Assembly: GCF_001421805.1 (NCBI RefSeq)
Contig: NZ_LMLC01000006.1
Location: 1 to 64,000 of the forward strand
DNA length: 64,000 nucleotides
Origin: Sphingomonas sp. Leaf34
Lineage (GTDB): Bacteria; Pseudomonadota; Alphaproteobacteria; Sphingomonadales; Sphingomonadaceae
Reading direction: 5' to 3'
The notes under the pieces were generated by a model. That model had not been told where the DNA came from. It worked only from the letters and a program-made list of their open reading frames with translations, and searched no databases. A program made the translations under genes and the position numbers. Below are positions 36,828-44,680 of this stretch, piece by piece; the stretch's first letter is position 1, and the number at the start of each line of letters is the position of its first letter.

Positions 36828-37886
36828 ATGCGCTCACCCAAACTCTGGCAACCCCGCCGCCTGCTGGCGACCCCGTCCGCGCTGACCTGGGATCACGGCG
36901 CCCAGATCGTCGCCCGCGCCACCGCACTGGGCGTACCCGTCACGACACTGCCGAGCGACCGCCTCAAGCTCGACCTCCCCGACGACTCGCGCCACGCCTA
37001 TGCCGAAGCCAAAGCTACGCTCGCGCTGGTCGTCGCGCCGCCCTCCAAGCGCAAGCTTCAGCCGATCGCGCCCAGCGCGGACTGGCGGATCGATCTTGCC
37101 GAGGGGTGCCCGGCGCATTGCGGCTATTGCTACCTCGCCGGCTCGTTGAAGGGCCCGCCGATCACGCGCGTCTACGCGAACCTGCCAGAGATCCTCGCCG
37201 AACTCCCGGCGCATCTGGGGCAGGGCACGGTCACCTCGCGCTCGACCACCCGCGCACACGAGGGGACGACGTTCGAGGCCTCCTGCTACACCGACCCGCT
37301 CGGCATCGAGCACGTCACCGGATCGCTGTCCGCGCTGATCGCGCATTTCGGCGCGTGGGAGGCCGACGTGCAGCTCCGCTTCACCACCAAGTTCGATGCG
37401 GTCGAACCGTTGCTGGATCTCGACCACCGCGGCCGCACCCGGATGCGCGCGTCGATCAATCCCGCCGCCTATGCCCGCTTCGAAGGCGGCACGAGTCCCG
37501 TCGCTGCGCGGTTGGTGGCACTGCGCAGGATGGCGGACGCCGGCTACCGGATCGGCCTGACCGTCGCGCCGATCATCGCCGCGGACGGGTGGCGCGAGGC
37601 GTATGGCGCGTTGCTGGCGGAGGCGGGCAGGGTGCTCGCCGACATCCCCGACGTGACGATCGAGCTAATCACGCACCGCTATACGCCCGGATCGAAGGCG
37701 GTGCTCGAAACCTGGTATCCCGGCTCGTCGCTCGATCTCAGCATGGCCAATCGCAGCGAGAAGCGCACCAAGTTCGGCTCGGTCAAATATGTCTATGACG
37801 CGGACACGATGCGCGCGCTCCGCAGCTTTTTCCAGGACGAGATCGCGGCGAAGCTTCCGCAGGCGCGCATCCTCTACTGGACCTGA
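36828..37886 (+). CDS. PA0069-type radical SAM protein of the spore-photoproduct-lyase family
   Basis: The 352-residue product carries the cluster motif CPAHCGYCYLAGSL (CxxxCxxC, about residues 93-100) and ends in ARILYWT, both seen in SPL-type enzymes; TSRSTTRAHEGTTFEASCYTDPLG and LRFTTKFDAVEPLLDL lie between. The organism is not a spore former, so repair of spore photoproduct is unlikely. Family members in proteobacteria are annotated as SPL-like or PA0069 family with unknown substrate. It follows regA by 36 bases in the same direction. Confidence 0.88.
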   Translation: MRSPKLWQPRRLLATPSALTWDHGAQIVARATALGVPVTTLPSDRLKLDLPDDSRHAYAEAKATLALVVAPPSKRKLQPIAPSADWRIDLAEGCPAHCGYCYLAGSLKGPPITRVYANLPEILAELPAHLGQGTVTSRSTTRAHEGTTFEASCYTDPLGIEHVTGSLSALIAHFGAWEADVQLRFTTKFDAVEPLLDLDHRGRTRMRASINPAAYARFEGGTSPVAARLVALRRMADAGYRIGLTVAPIIAADGWREAYGALLAEAGRVLADIPDVTIELITHRYTPGSKAVLETWYPGSSLDLSMANRSEKRTKFGSVKYVYDADTMRALRSFFQDEIAAKLPQARILYWT

Positions 37887-37962
37887 CCGCCGCGCCAACC
37901 GGCAACGCAGCGTTGCCATTCACGCCCTTCCGATCACCGCCGCCGCCGCCTACCTCAAGAGC

Positions 37963-38757
37963 ATGACAAACGCCCGCCAGCCGACCCTGTTCATCCCGCA
38001 CGGTGGCGGCCCCTGCTTCTTCGTGGACGATCCCGCGGGTAACTGGACCGGCATGGCCGCATATCTCCGGTCGATCGCCGCCTCGCTGCCGGAGAGGCCC
38101 AAGGCGGTCCTGGTTGTGTCCGGTCACTGGGAGACGCGCGGCTTCGCCTTCACCGGCGCCGCCACCCCGCCGCTGGTCTACGATTACGGCGGCTTCCCCG
38201 CGCATACCTATGAGATCCGCTACGACTCGCCCGGCGATCCCGCTTTGGCCGCGCGTGCCGTCGACCTGCTCCGCGGTGCCGGCCTGACCGCCACCGTCGA
38301 CCCGATGCGCGGGCTGGATCACGGCGTCTTCATCCCCATGAAGGTCGCGTTCCCCGACGCCGATATCCCGGTCGTCGAAATGTCGGTCGATCGCGATCTC
38401 GACCCCGCGCTCCACGCCGCTGCCGGCCGCGCGCTCGCCCCCTTGCGCGACGACGGCGTCCTGATCGTCGGCTCGGGCATGAGCTTCCACAACATGCGCG
38501 GCTATGGCGACCCGCGCTTCACCGCGCCGTCCGAGGCCTTCGACCACTGGCTCACCGCCGCGGTCGAGGCCGACCCGACCGCCCGCGCCGCAGCGCTCGG
38601 CCGTTGGGCCGACGCCCCCGCCGGCCGCCTCTCGCACCCTCGTGAGGAGCACCTCCTGCCACTCATGGTCGCCGCCGCCGCGTCAGACCAGCCCGGCACG
38701 CAGGTCTACGGCGAACGCGTCCTGCAAACCGCCATCTCCGGCTATCGCTTCAACTAA
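37963..38757 (+). CDS. DODA-type extradiol aromatic ring-opening dioxygenase (YgiD-like)
   Basis: The 264-residue class III dioxygenase has PTLFIPHGGGPCFF (first metal histidine), VVSGHWETRGF (second histidine), GLDHGVFIPMKVAFPDADIPVVEMS and GSGMSFHNMR, the full LigB/DODA active-site set for non-haem iron (or zinc in YgiD structures). It should cleave catechol-type rings such as L-DOPA at the 4,5 position. The start follows 76 non-coding bases. It may be co-transcribed with the FMN reductase and pirin genes. Confidence 0.9.
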   Translation: MTNARQPTLFIPHGGGPCFFVDDPAGNWTGMAAYLRSIAASLPERPKAVLVVSGHWETRGFAFTGAATPPLVYDYGGFPAHTYEIRYDSPGDPALAARAVDLLRGAGLTATVDPMRGLDHGVFIPMKVAFPDADIPVVEMSVDRDLDPALHAAAGRALAPLRDDGVLIVGSGMSFHNMRGYGDPRFTAPSEAFDHWLTAAVEADPTARAAALGRWADAPAGRLSHPREEHLLPLMVAAAASDQPGTQVYGERVLQTAISGYRFN

Positions 38758-38766
38758 GGAAATTCG

Positions 38767-39339
38767 ATGTCCTCTCCCGTGCTACTCGCTTTGTCCGGCA
38801 GCCTGCGTCGCGGCTCGTACAACGGCGCGATCCTTGCCACGCTTGGCGAGGTGGTCGTCGACAAGGCCGCGCTCACGGTCTTCCCGCTCAACGACGTCCC
38901 GCTCTATGACCAGGACGCCGATACCGACACGCCCCCCGAAGCCGTTGCGGCCTTGCGCGCGGCGATCGGCGCGGCCGATGGGATCGTCATCGCCTCCCCC
39001 GAATATAACCACGGCATGTCCGGCGTCCTGAAGAACGCGCTCGACTGGGCCTCGCGCCCGCACGGCAAGGCGACGCTGACGGGCAAGCCGGTCTTCACGC
39101 TCACCTCTTCGCCAGGCGCAGTCGGCGGCGCGCGCGCGCATGCCCAGCTGAACGAGACGCTGGCGTCGATCGGCGCGCGGGTCGTCCTGCGTCCCCAGGC
39201 CGTCGTCGGCGCGGTGCACGAGAAGATCGCCGACGGTCGCCTGACCGACCAGCGCACGCTCGACTTCCTCGTCGCCGGTATAGACGACCTGCTCGCCGAC
39301 ATCGTGCGCCCCACGGCCGCCGACCGCGAGGCGTCGTAA
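38767..39339 (+). CDS. NADPH-dependent FMN reductase
   Basis: The 190-residue flavodoxin-fold protein has the phosphate-binding loop ALSGSLRRGSYNGAIL and the dimer/FMN motif ASPEYNHGMSGVLKNALDWASRP, typical of ChrR/SsuE/ArsH-like NAD(P)H:FMN or quinone reductases. AAGGA sits just before the ATG at 38767. It lies between the DODA dioxygenase and pirin genes, a common sphingomonad grouping that suggests a shared stress or quinone-detoxification role (inference). Confidence 0.9.
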   Translation: MSSPVLLALSGSLRRGSYNGAILATLGEVVVDKAALTVFPLNDVPLYDQDADTDTPPEAVAALRAAIGAADGIVIASPEYNHGMSGVLKNALDWASRPHGKATLTGKPVFTLTSSPGAVGGARAHAQLNETLASIGARVVLRPQAVVGAVHEKIADGRLTDQRTLDFLVAGIDDLLADIVRPTAADREAS

Positions 39340-39340
39340 A

Positions 39341-40195
39341 ATGCGCCAGCTCCTCCGCCAATACCCCGCTCAGCGCGACGATATCGCCGATCTCGTCACC
39401 CGGAGGCCGCTGCCGGGGCCCGGCCTGCCGCAGGTCGACCCGTTCCTGTTCCTCAACCATCACGGCCCGCAGACCTATCGCCCCGGTAACTCGGGTCTCC
39501 CCTTCGGCCCGCACCCGCACCGCGGGTTCGAGACGGTGAGCTTCATCCTCGAGGGCGAGATGGCGCATCTCGACAGCGGCGGCCACGAAAGCGTCATCCG
39601 CGCGGGTGGCATTCAGTGGATGACCGCAGGCTCGGGCCTGATCCACGCCGAGATATCGCCTGCATCGTTCAAGCGCGACGGCGGCCCGCTGGAAATCCTG
39701 CAGCTCTGGGTGAACCTCCCCGGCCGGCTCAAGATGACCAAGCCCGCTTATACCGGCCTCCAGCGCGAGGACATTCCCGCGATTCCCGTCGAAGGGGGCG
39801 TCGTGAACCTGATTTCGGGCGCATTCGGCGAGACGCAGGGCCCGATCAAGTCGCTGACCGATGTTACGATGATGACGGTCGCGCTCGAGGCGGGGGGGCA
39901 TGTCGACCTGCCCGCACCAGCCGGTCGCTCAGTCTTTTTCTACGTCGTTGCCGGGTCCCCCTCGGCCAACGGGACCCCGGTCAACCCGCACCACCTCGCC
40001 ACGTTCGCGATGGACGGAGCCACGATCGCGGTCACCGCGCAAGCGCCCGCCACGATCCTCTACGGCCATGCCGACCCGATCGGCGAACCCGTCGTGTCGC
40101 ACGGCCCTTTCGTCATGACCACGCGCGAGGAGATCGTGCGCGCGATCGACGATTATAACGCCGGCCTGTTCGGCGAGCCGCCCGTCATCCGCTAG
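39341..40195 (+). CDS. Pirin family protein
   Basis: A 284-residue bicupin. The N-terminal domain shows PFLFLNHHGPQTY, FGPHPHRGFETVSFILEGEMAHLDS and GLIHAEISP; the histidines and glutamate form the single metal site of pirins. Pirins are metal-binding cupins, some with quercetin dioxygenase activity. It begins one base after the FMN reductase stop, so the two genes are surely one operon. It converges with, and overlaps by four bases, the isomerase gene. Confidence 0.92.
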   Translation: MRQLLRQYPAQRDDIADLVTRRPLPGPGLPQVDPFLFLNHHGPQTYRPGNSGLPFGPHPHRGFETVSFILEGEMAHLDSGGHESVIRAGGIQWMTAGSGLIHAEISPASFKRDGGPLEILQLWVNLPGRLKMTKPAYTGLQREDIPAIPVEGGVVNLISGAFGETQGPIKSLTDVTMMTVALEAGGHVDLPAPAGRSVFFYVVAGSPSANGTPVNPHHLATFAMDGATIAVTAQAPATILYGHADPIGEPVVSHGPFVMTTREEIVRAIDDYNAGLFGEPPVIR

Positions 40196-41058
40196 GGCGC
40201 CTTGCGCACCGGGGGCAGCGCGGCACAGATGTCCGCGCCGCCCGCCGGCACCGTGAAGAACGGCCCCGACCGGTTCTCGCGCGAGGCGATCCAGGCGATG
40301 AACCGCGGATTGTCCGCGCGGCGATACTCGAAATGCGGCCGCGCGGCGGCGGGGAGCGCGCTGGCCAGCCGAGCGGACACGATCGGGCTGCGCTCGCCCG
40401 CGGTCGTGTAGAAGCCCAGATCCCCGGTCCCGCGCGGTAGCGACGACAGCCACTCGATCCCGTCGATCACGCGCCCGACGACCGCGATGTTGCGGTCGAG
40501 CGCACGCGGCGAATGACCGATCACGGTATAGAGCTCCGCGCCGCTGCCCGTGCTCGGCGCCAGATCGCGCGCGACGCCGACCATGCCGTAGCAATGCGGC
40601 AGCCACTCGGTCGCGCCGTTGCCGGCCAGCGGCCATCCGTCGCGACTATAGCCAGCCCATTCGGCATAGGGATCGCGTTGCGCCAGCCGCGCCACCGTCG
40701 TCGGCCCGGCATGCGCATATTCCGCCGGCGGGGTTTCGACGACGCCCGCGGCCAGCGCCTTCTTCTCGGTCGCATCGCCCCATTGCGCGACATAATTGTC
40801 CTGCAACCGGTACACGCTGGTCCCGAGATCCCACCACTTGGCAGCGGCAAGCTTGCGGATATTGGCAACATGGACCGGCGCGTACCGGCTTGCGAGACGG
40901 ACGGTGAAGCTGTGCCCGTTCGCCAGCGTGAATACGAGCAGTTCGTCGTCCGGCACCGCGATCCAGTCGGCCGGCACCGGATCCGAGGGGAGCGCCGCGG
41001 CGGCGGGTGAAGCCGCAACGGCTTGTGCGAGCGCGGCGGCGAAGAGGAAATTCAGCAT
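40192..41058 (-). CDS. Exported cyclophilin-type peptidyl-prolyl isomerase
   Basis: The 288-residue product has a signal peptide (LNFLFAAALAQAVAASPAAA) and a cyclophilin-like domain: VRLASRYAPVHVANIRKLA, WWDLGTSVYRLQDNYVAQWGD, PHCYGMVGVARD, AELYTVIGHSPRALDRNIAVVGRVIDGIEWLSSLPRG. It should assist periplasmic folding. Only part of the usual catalytic set (the arginine of YRLQDNYVAQWGD) is obvious, so activity may be weak. It is the last core gene before the tRNA-Ser island border. Confidence 0.85.
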   Translation of the reverse strand: MLNFLFAAALAQAVAASPAAAALPSDPVPADWIAVPDDELLVFTLANGHSFTVRLASRYAPVHVANIRKLAAAKWWDLGTSVYRLQDNYVAQWGDATEKKALAAGVVETPPAEYAHAGPTTVARLAQRDPYAEWAGYSRDGWPLAGNGATEWLPHCYGMVGVARDLAPSTGSGAELYTVIGHSPRALDRNIAVVGRVIDGIEWLSSLPRGTGDLGFYTTAGERSPIVSARLASALPAAARPHFEYRRADNPRFIAWIASRENRSGPFFTVPAGGADICAALPPVRKAP

Positions 41059-41146
41059 CGCCGGAGACTGCCCGAGTGCACCTGCACACGCAATCGCTTG
41101 CGCGCGCGCGAAACCCGCTCTAGCAGATCCCCTTCCAGAGCAATGC

Positions 41147-41237
41147 GGAGCGGTGGCCGAGTGGTCGAAGGCGCTCGCCTGGAAAGTGAGTATACGTCAA
41201 AAGCGTATCGAGGGTTCGAATCCCTCCCGCTCCGCCA
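41147..41237 (+). tRNA. tRNA-Ser (anticodon GGA)
   Basis: The 7-pair acceptor GGAGCGG/CCGCTCC, the D-arm GGCCGAGTGGTCGAAGGC, an anticodon loop CTGGAAA giving anticodon GGA, a long type II variable arm (GTATACGTCAAAAGCGTATC) and the T-arm GGGTTCGAATCCC are all present, and CCA is encoded. The long variable arm and anticodon fix serine. Everything to the right is accessory in character, making this the likely integration target; the gene itself is intact. Confidence 0.97.
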
Positions 41238-41779
41238 TTTAGTCCCAGAATTAGCGAACGCACGCCGACCGGCGCCCTGAAACGGCGGAGTTCGGCGCCT
41301 TTTTGCGTCTGCAACGGTACGCAGGAGACGCCGGTCAGACTGCAAACGCGCGCCACGCGCCTGCCTTTCTCTGCAGTCACGGCAACCAGTACCGTTTCCC
41401 TGCTATTCCCTGCCAACCCGTGCGTTCGCCATTTCGTGCAATGAATGATGCATTTCTTATCGAGAAAAGCGAGCAATCTTCGTAATTTAGCGGCAGCGGT
41501 CCCTGTAGTTTCCGGCAGCGAAAATAGCGTGCCTTGGCAGCGTAAGCGCATGTCGGTTTCAGTGAATGTGCGTACTCCGCACCGACGAAAGTAAATTGGG
41601 CGGTTGGCCCGACAAATGTAAAGTATAGCCTTAATCGAAATAATTACATGTGGGGTATGCGAGGCTATTGACGTGAGAAGATCTCGAGCTATCTCTGAAA
41701 CCAGAAGACGAGGCCAAATGAGTGTGTGGTTGGCGTCTTCGTGCATCTTCGCGAGCCGCCTTTTATATGAGGTGATTGC
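41238..41779. other. Non-coding stretch at the island border
   Basis: No supportable gene. Composition drops in GC, especially 41440-41700. Open frames on the minus strand that run into the tRNA end in GGIRTLDTLL..LRPLGHRS, the well-known mistranslation of tRNA-Ser genes. No integrase gene and no second copy of the tRNA 3' end was found here. Confidence 0.5.
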
Positions 41780-43120
41780 GTGGCGAAGGTAAAATTAGAA
41801 CATGGCTCTAATCGAGCATCTGCGGTCGGCGAATGGGAGCTGATCGCGTTATCAAGCCTGACGCCTGCCGTTCGGCGAACCCGGACGCACGGCGGAAAGA
41901 AGCGTCAGATCGTTGAGGCAAGTATCCGCGAATACGGCATCCTCGATCCCATCACCATTAACAGCGCGAACGTCATCATCGACGGACACCTTCGTGTCGA
42001 GGTTGCGCGCAAGCTGGGCTTCAGGGAGGTCCCGGTTATTCGCATCTCTCATCTGAGCGATGCCGAGCTGCGCGCCTATGCCATCGCAGCGAACAAGCTG
42101 CCCGGGGTGGCAAACTATGATCTCGATGCTTTGCGCATCGAGCTGGAGGAGATTCGCGCGGACGTGCCGACGCTGGATCTGACGCTCACCGGCTTCACCA
42201 TTGGCGAGATGGATCGTCTCGATGGGCGCTATCTTGCCGGACGGTATGACGATCTCGACGGTGACCTGCCCGAAATCGACGAAGAGCCGGTGACACGGCC
42301 TGGCGATCTATACGCGCTCGGAAATCACAAGATCATATGCGGCGACAGTTTGGAGCCGTCTGCCTACGCGACGCTGATGGGTGCGGATCGGGCGGCGTGC
42401 TGCTTCACCGATCCACCGTATAATGTGAAGATCCAGGGGCACGTGACGAGCTCGGCAAAGCATGGCGATTTTGCCATGGCGTCAGGCGAAATGACGCAGG
42501 GCGAATTCGAACGCTTTCTCGACATCGCGCTGGTGAATGCTCGCGATCAGCTCACCGATGGCGCAATCGTCTTCGTCTGCATGGACCATGCTCACCTGCT
42601 CGAGCTGCTTCGCGTCGGCGAACAGGTGTTCAGCGAGCGCCTGAACATCTGCATGTGGGACAAGGGCCGGGGCGGTATGGGCTCGCTGTACCGAAGCCAG
42701 CACGAATGCGTCGCGGTGTTCAAGAATGGCTCCGCCCCGCACATCAACAATGTCGCGCTCGGCAAGAATGGTCGCGACCGTACCAACGTCTGGTCGTTTC
42801 CCGGCATGATCGGATTTGGGAAGGCAAAGAACAAGGCGCGGGCGTTGCACCCAACCGTCAAGCCGGTCGTGCTTATGGCCGAGGCGCTCCTGGACGTGAC
42901 GAACATCGGCGACCGAGTGCTGGACCCGTTTGGCGGCTCGGGCAGCACGCTGATTGCCGCCGAGCGGACCGGTCGTCAGGCGCGGTTGATCGAGTTCGAT
43001 CCAATCTATGTTGATCGCACCATCGCGCGCTGGGAGAAGCTGACCGGCGGCCAGGCCGAACGTCTGCACCGTGAGCCTGACGCCGCCACCGAACCTGCCG
43101 ATGCCGAGGAGTGTGCGTAA
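41780..43120 (+). CDS. ParB-like domain fused to a beta-class DNA methyltransferase
   Basis: A GTG start gives 446 residues. Residues about 15-125 are a ParB/Srx-type N-terminal domain (SIREYGILDPITIN, VIIDGHLRVEVARKLGFREVPVI). The methyltransferase has the catalytic DPPYNV (Asp about 211) before the SAM-binding DPFGGSGST (about 382-390), the order of beta-class amino-methyltransferases, so it should make N6-methyladenine or N4-methylcytosine. HPTVKPV precedes motif I. Such fusions are common in prophages and islands, usually without a restriction enzyme. It is coupled (one-base overlap) to the next gene. Confidence 0.92.
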   Translation: MAKVKLEHGSNRASAVGEWELIALSSLTPAVRRTRTHGGKKRQIVEASIREYGILDPITINSANVIIDGHLRVEVARKLGFREVPVIRISHLSDAELRAYAIAANKLPGVANYDLDALRIELEEIRADVPTLDLTLTGFTIGEMDRLDGRYLAGRYDDLDGDLPEIDEEPVTRPGDLYALGNHKIICGDSLEPSAYATLMGADRAACCFTDPPYNVKIQGHVTSSAKHGDFAMASGEMTQGEFERFLDIALVNARDQLTDGAIVFVCMDHAHLLELLRVGEQVFSERLNICMWDKGRGGMGSLYRSQHECVAVFKNGSAPHINNVALGKNGRDRTNVWSFPGMIGFGKAKNKARALHPTVKPVVLMAEALLDVTNIGDRVLDPFGGSGSTLIAAERTGRQARLIEFDPIYVDRTIARWEKLTGGQAERLHREPDAATEPADAEECA

Positions 43121-43569
43121 TGGGACACTATGATGATCGCGATTATGCCGTCGGCAAGGGCAAGCCGCCGGTCGAACATCAGTTCAAGAAGGGGAAGTCC
43201 GGCAATCCAACAGGTCCAAGCCACAAGAAGAAGGCGCGGGACGCGACGCTCGAAGTGCTCGCACACGAAGCCGTGAACGAGATGGTATCGGTTCTCATAA
43301 ACGGACGTGAACGTCGATTGCCGAAGAAGCAAGCTATTGTTCTTGGTATCGTCAACGACGGACTGGCCGGAACACCTGCGCAGCGCCTCAAGGCGCTAAA
43401 GGCGCTGAAGGATATTGGTGCGTTCGTCAGGACCATCGAGGATCACCGGCTTACCCCGGAGATGGAGCAGGAGCGAGCCATAGCGCTCCTCAATCTCTTG
43501 AGAGAAGAGGGTATGCGCGACGAAGAGATGCGGCACCACTTTGCGGAATACAATCGATTGGTGCCGTGA
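43120..43569 (+). CDS. DUF5681 domain protein
   Basis: The ATG at 43120 shares its A with the methyltransferase stop. The 149-residue basic product has the DUF5681 opening VGKGKPPVEHQFKKGKSGNPTGP followed by helical segments (RDATLEVLAHEAVNEMVSV; AQRLKALKALKDIG) and an acidic helix near the C-terminus. DUF5681 proteins accompany ParB-methyltransferase genes in alphaproteobacterial islands and phages and have been compared with small terminase-like DNA-binding proteins; the role is unproven. Confidence 0.8.
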   Translation: MGHYDDRDYAVGKGKPPVEHQFKKGKSGNPTGPSHKKKARDATLEVLAHEAVNEMVSVLINGRERRLPKKQAIVLGIVNDGLAGTPAQRLKALKALKDIGAFVRTIEDHRLTPEMEQERAIALLNLLREEGMRDEEMRHHFAEYNRLVP

Positions 43570-43598
43570 ACCTCGATGCTACCCGAAAGTAAGGGCCA

Positions 43599-43866
43599 TT
43601 ATAATGCGTGGGCTATGGTCCAGTCGACGAGCCCGGCGTTGATGGCGAGGTCGGCGACCTCGCTGCCTTGTACCAGCTCGAGGCGTCGTCTGCCTGTCGA
43701 TGGCGGTACGATAAGAGTCCCGGCCGGGGAGTGACAGATGAGCATGATGCGCTCGCCGGCGTTTCGTTCGTCGAGCCGTCTGGCGTAATCGTCGACCACC
43801 TGCTGGTTCACGCTCGATTTGATCTGCACCGCCATACGCTCGCGTGTGAAGGACTGTTCCATCATC
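43599..43866 (-). pseudogene. 3' remnant of a restriction-endonuclease-like gene
   Basis: The minus frame gives VQIKSSVNQQVVDDYARRLDE, ERIMLICHSPAG and a C-terminal LAINAGLVDWTIAHAL, which resembles the end of Mrr/VSR-like endonuclease-fold proteins (QIK could be the ExK part of the active site). The frame is cut at its 5' side, near 43,850-43,866, where an IS200-type transposase remnant begins on the other strand. The resemblance is by eye and needs a profile search. Confidence 0.45.
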
Positions 43867-44212
43867 GCTACCATGTCGTCTGGGCACCGAAGTACCGCTT
43901 CAAGGTGCTCGGAGGCGAAGTCCGCTTGAAGGATGCGCGAGATCATCCCGCAGGTTTGCGCCGAGATGGGCGTGACGATCCTCAACGGTCCGCTGTCCTT
44001 CGACCTCGTCCATATGTTCGTCGAAATCCCGCCGCAAATCTCGGTCAGCGATTTTCGTGCGCCGCGTAACGGGCGGTCATCGCGCTAAATCCGGCAGGAG
44101 TTCGAGCATATCGGCAAGCGCTACTGAGACCAGAGCTTCTGGCAAAGAGCATACTTCTCAACCACCTCGGGCAAACTCACCCACGAGGAAGGCTTCAGCT
44201 ACTTCGAATGAT
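43853..44212 (+). mobile_element. Degraded IS200/IS605-type TnpA transposase remnant
   Basis: Reading with frame changes gives FHHRYHVVWAPKYRFKVLGGEVRLK, then MREII..VCAEMGVTILNGPLSFDLVHMFVEIPPQISVSDF, then RQEFEHIGKRY, an in-frame stop, SFWQRAYFSTTSGKLTHEEGFSYFE and a stop. These are the Y1 HUH transposase blocks, in which the normal HxH is altered to LVHM. At least two frameshifts and one stop mark it as inactive. Confidence 0.75.
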
Positions 44213-44680
44213 CCTACCGGCGTGAGCCGGTCTGTCGTTCAGAGCAAGGGTGCATAGCGGCCCGGCCGCTTTCGGGCGGCGATCGCCGGTAAGCAGCCGT
44301 TCGTTCAGACGGCAGGGCAGTGGATCTGAACGGCTGATTCGGGTGGAAACCGGAACTGTAGCTTTGGAGACTGCGGTTGCCCGGTAGGATGTGTGGGATA
44401 TATTCCGGATGGATAACGTAACGGCGCTCGGAACAGCACTTCGGACATAGGCTCAAGTATATAATACGCTAAATAGCATAATCTATTATGTAAATAAGTA
44501 GATTAATATAAAGATCAGCGGAATAATATGCAATAATTGCAGTTATCACATAAGCCGAATTGACTTATTTTTATAAAGTAACATACGAGCGCCGCCGAGG
44601 ACCGTGGTAACTCCCTAAAATCTCGCGCAAGACGTGTTGAATGTTGGAGTATCGATACTAGGGATGTCGAAGGAGGGGCG
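44213..44680. other. Gene-free, partly very AT-rich stretch
   Basis: No gene. Bases about 44440-44590 are far richer in A+T than anything else in the window, with small inverted repeats such as CATAATCTATTATG. The stretch lies downstream of the leftward PLD gene and downstream of the IS200 remnant, so it marks a junction between differently acquired segments and may contain a terminator for the leftward operon. Confidence 0.5.

Noticed and set aside
41120..41746. Minus-strand frame of 208 codons over the tRNA-Ser
   Set aside because: The C-terminal GGIRTLDTLL..LRPLGHRS is the known mistranslation of tRNA-Ser; the rest lacks homology features.
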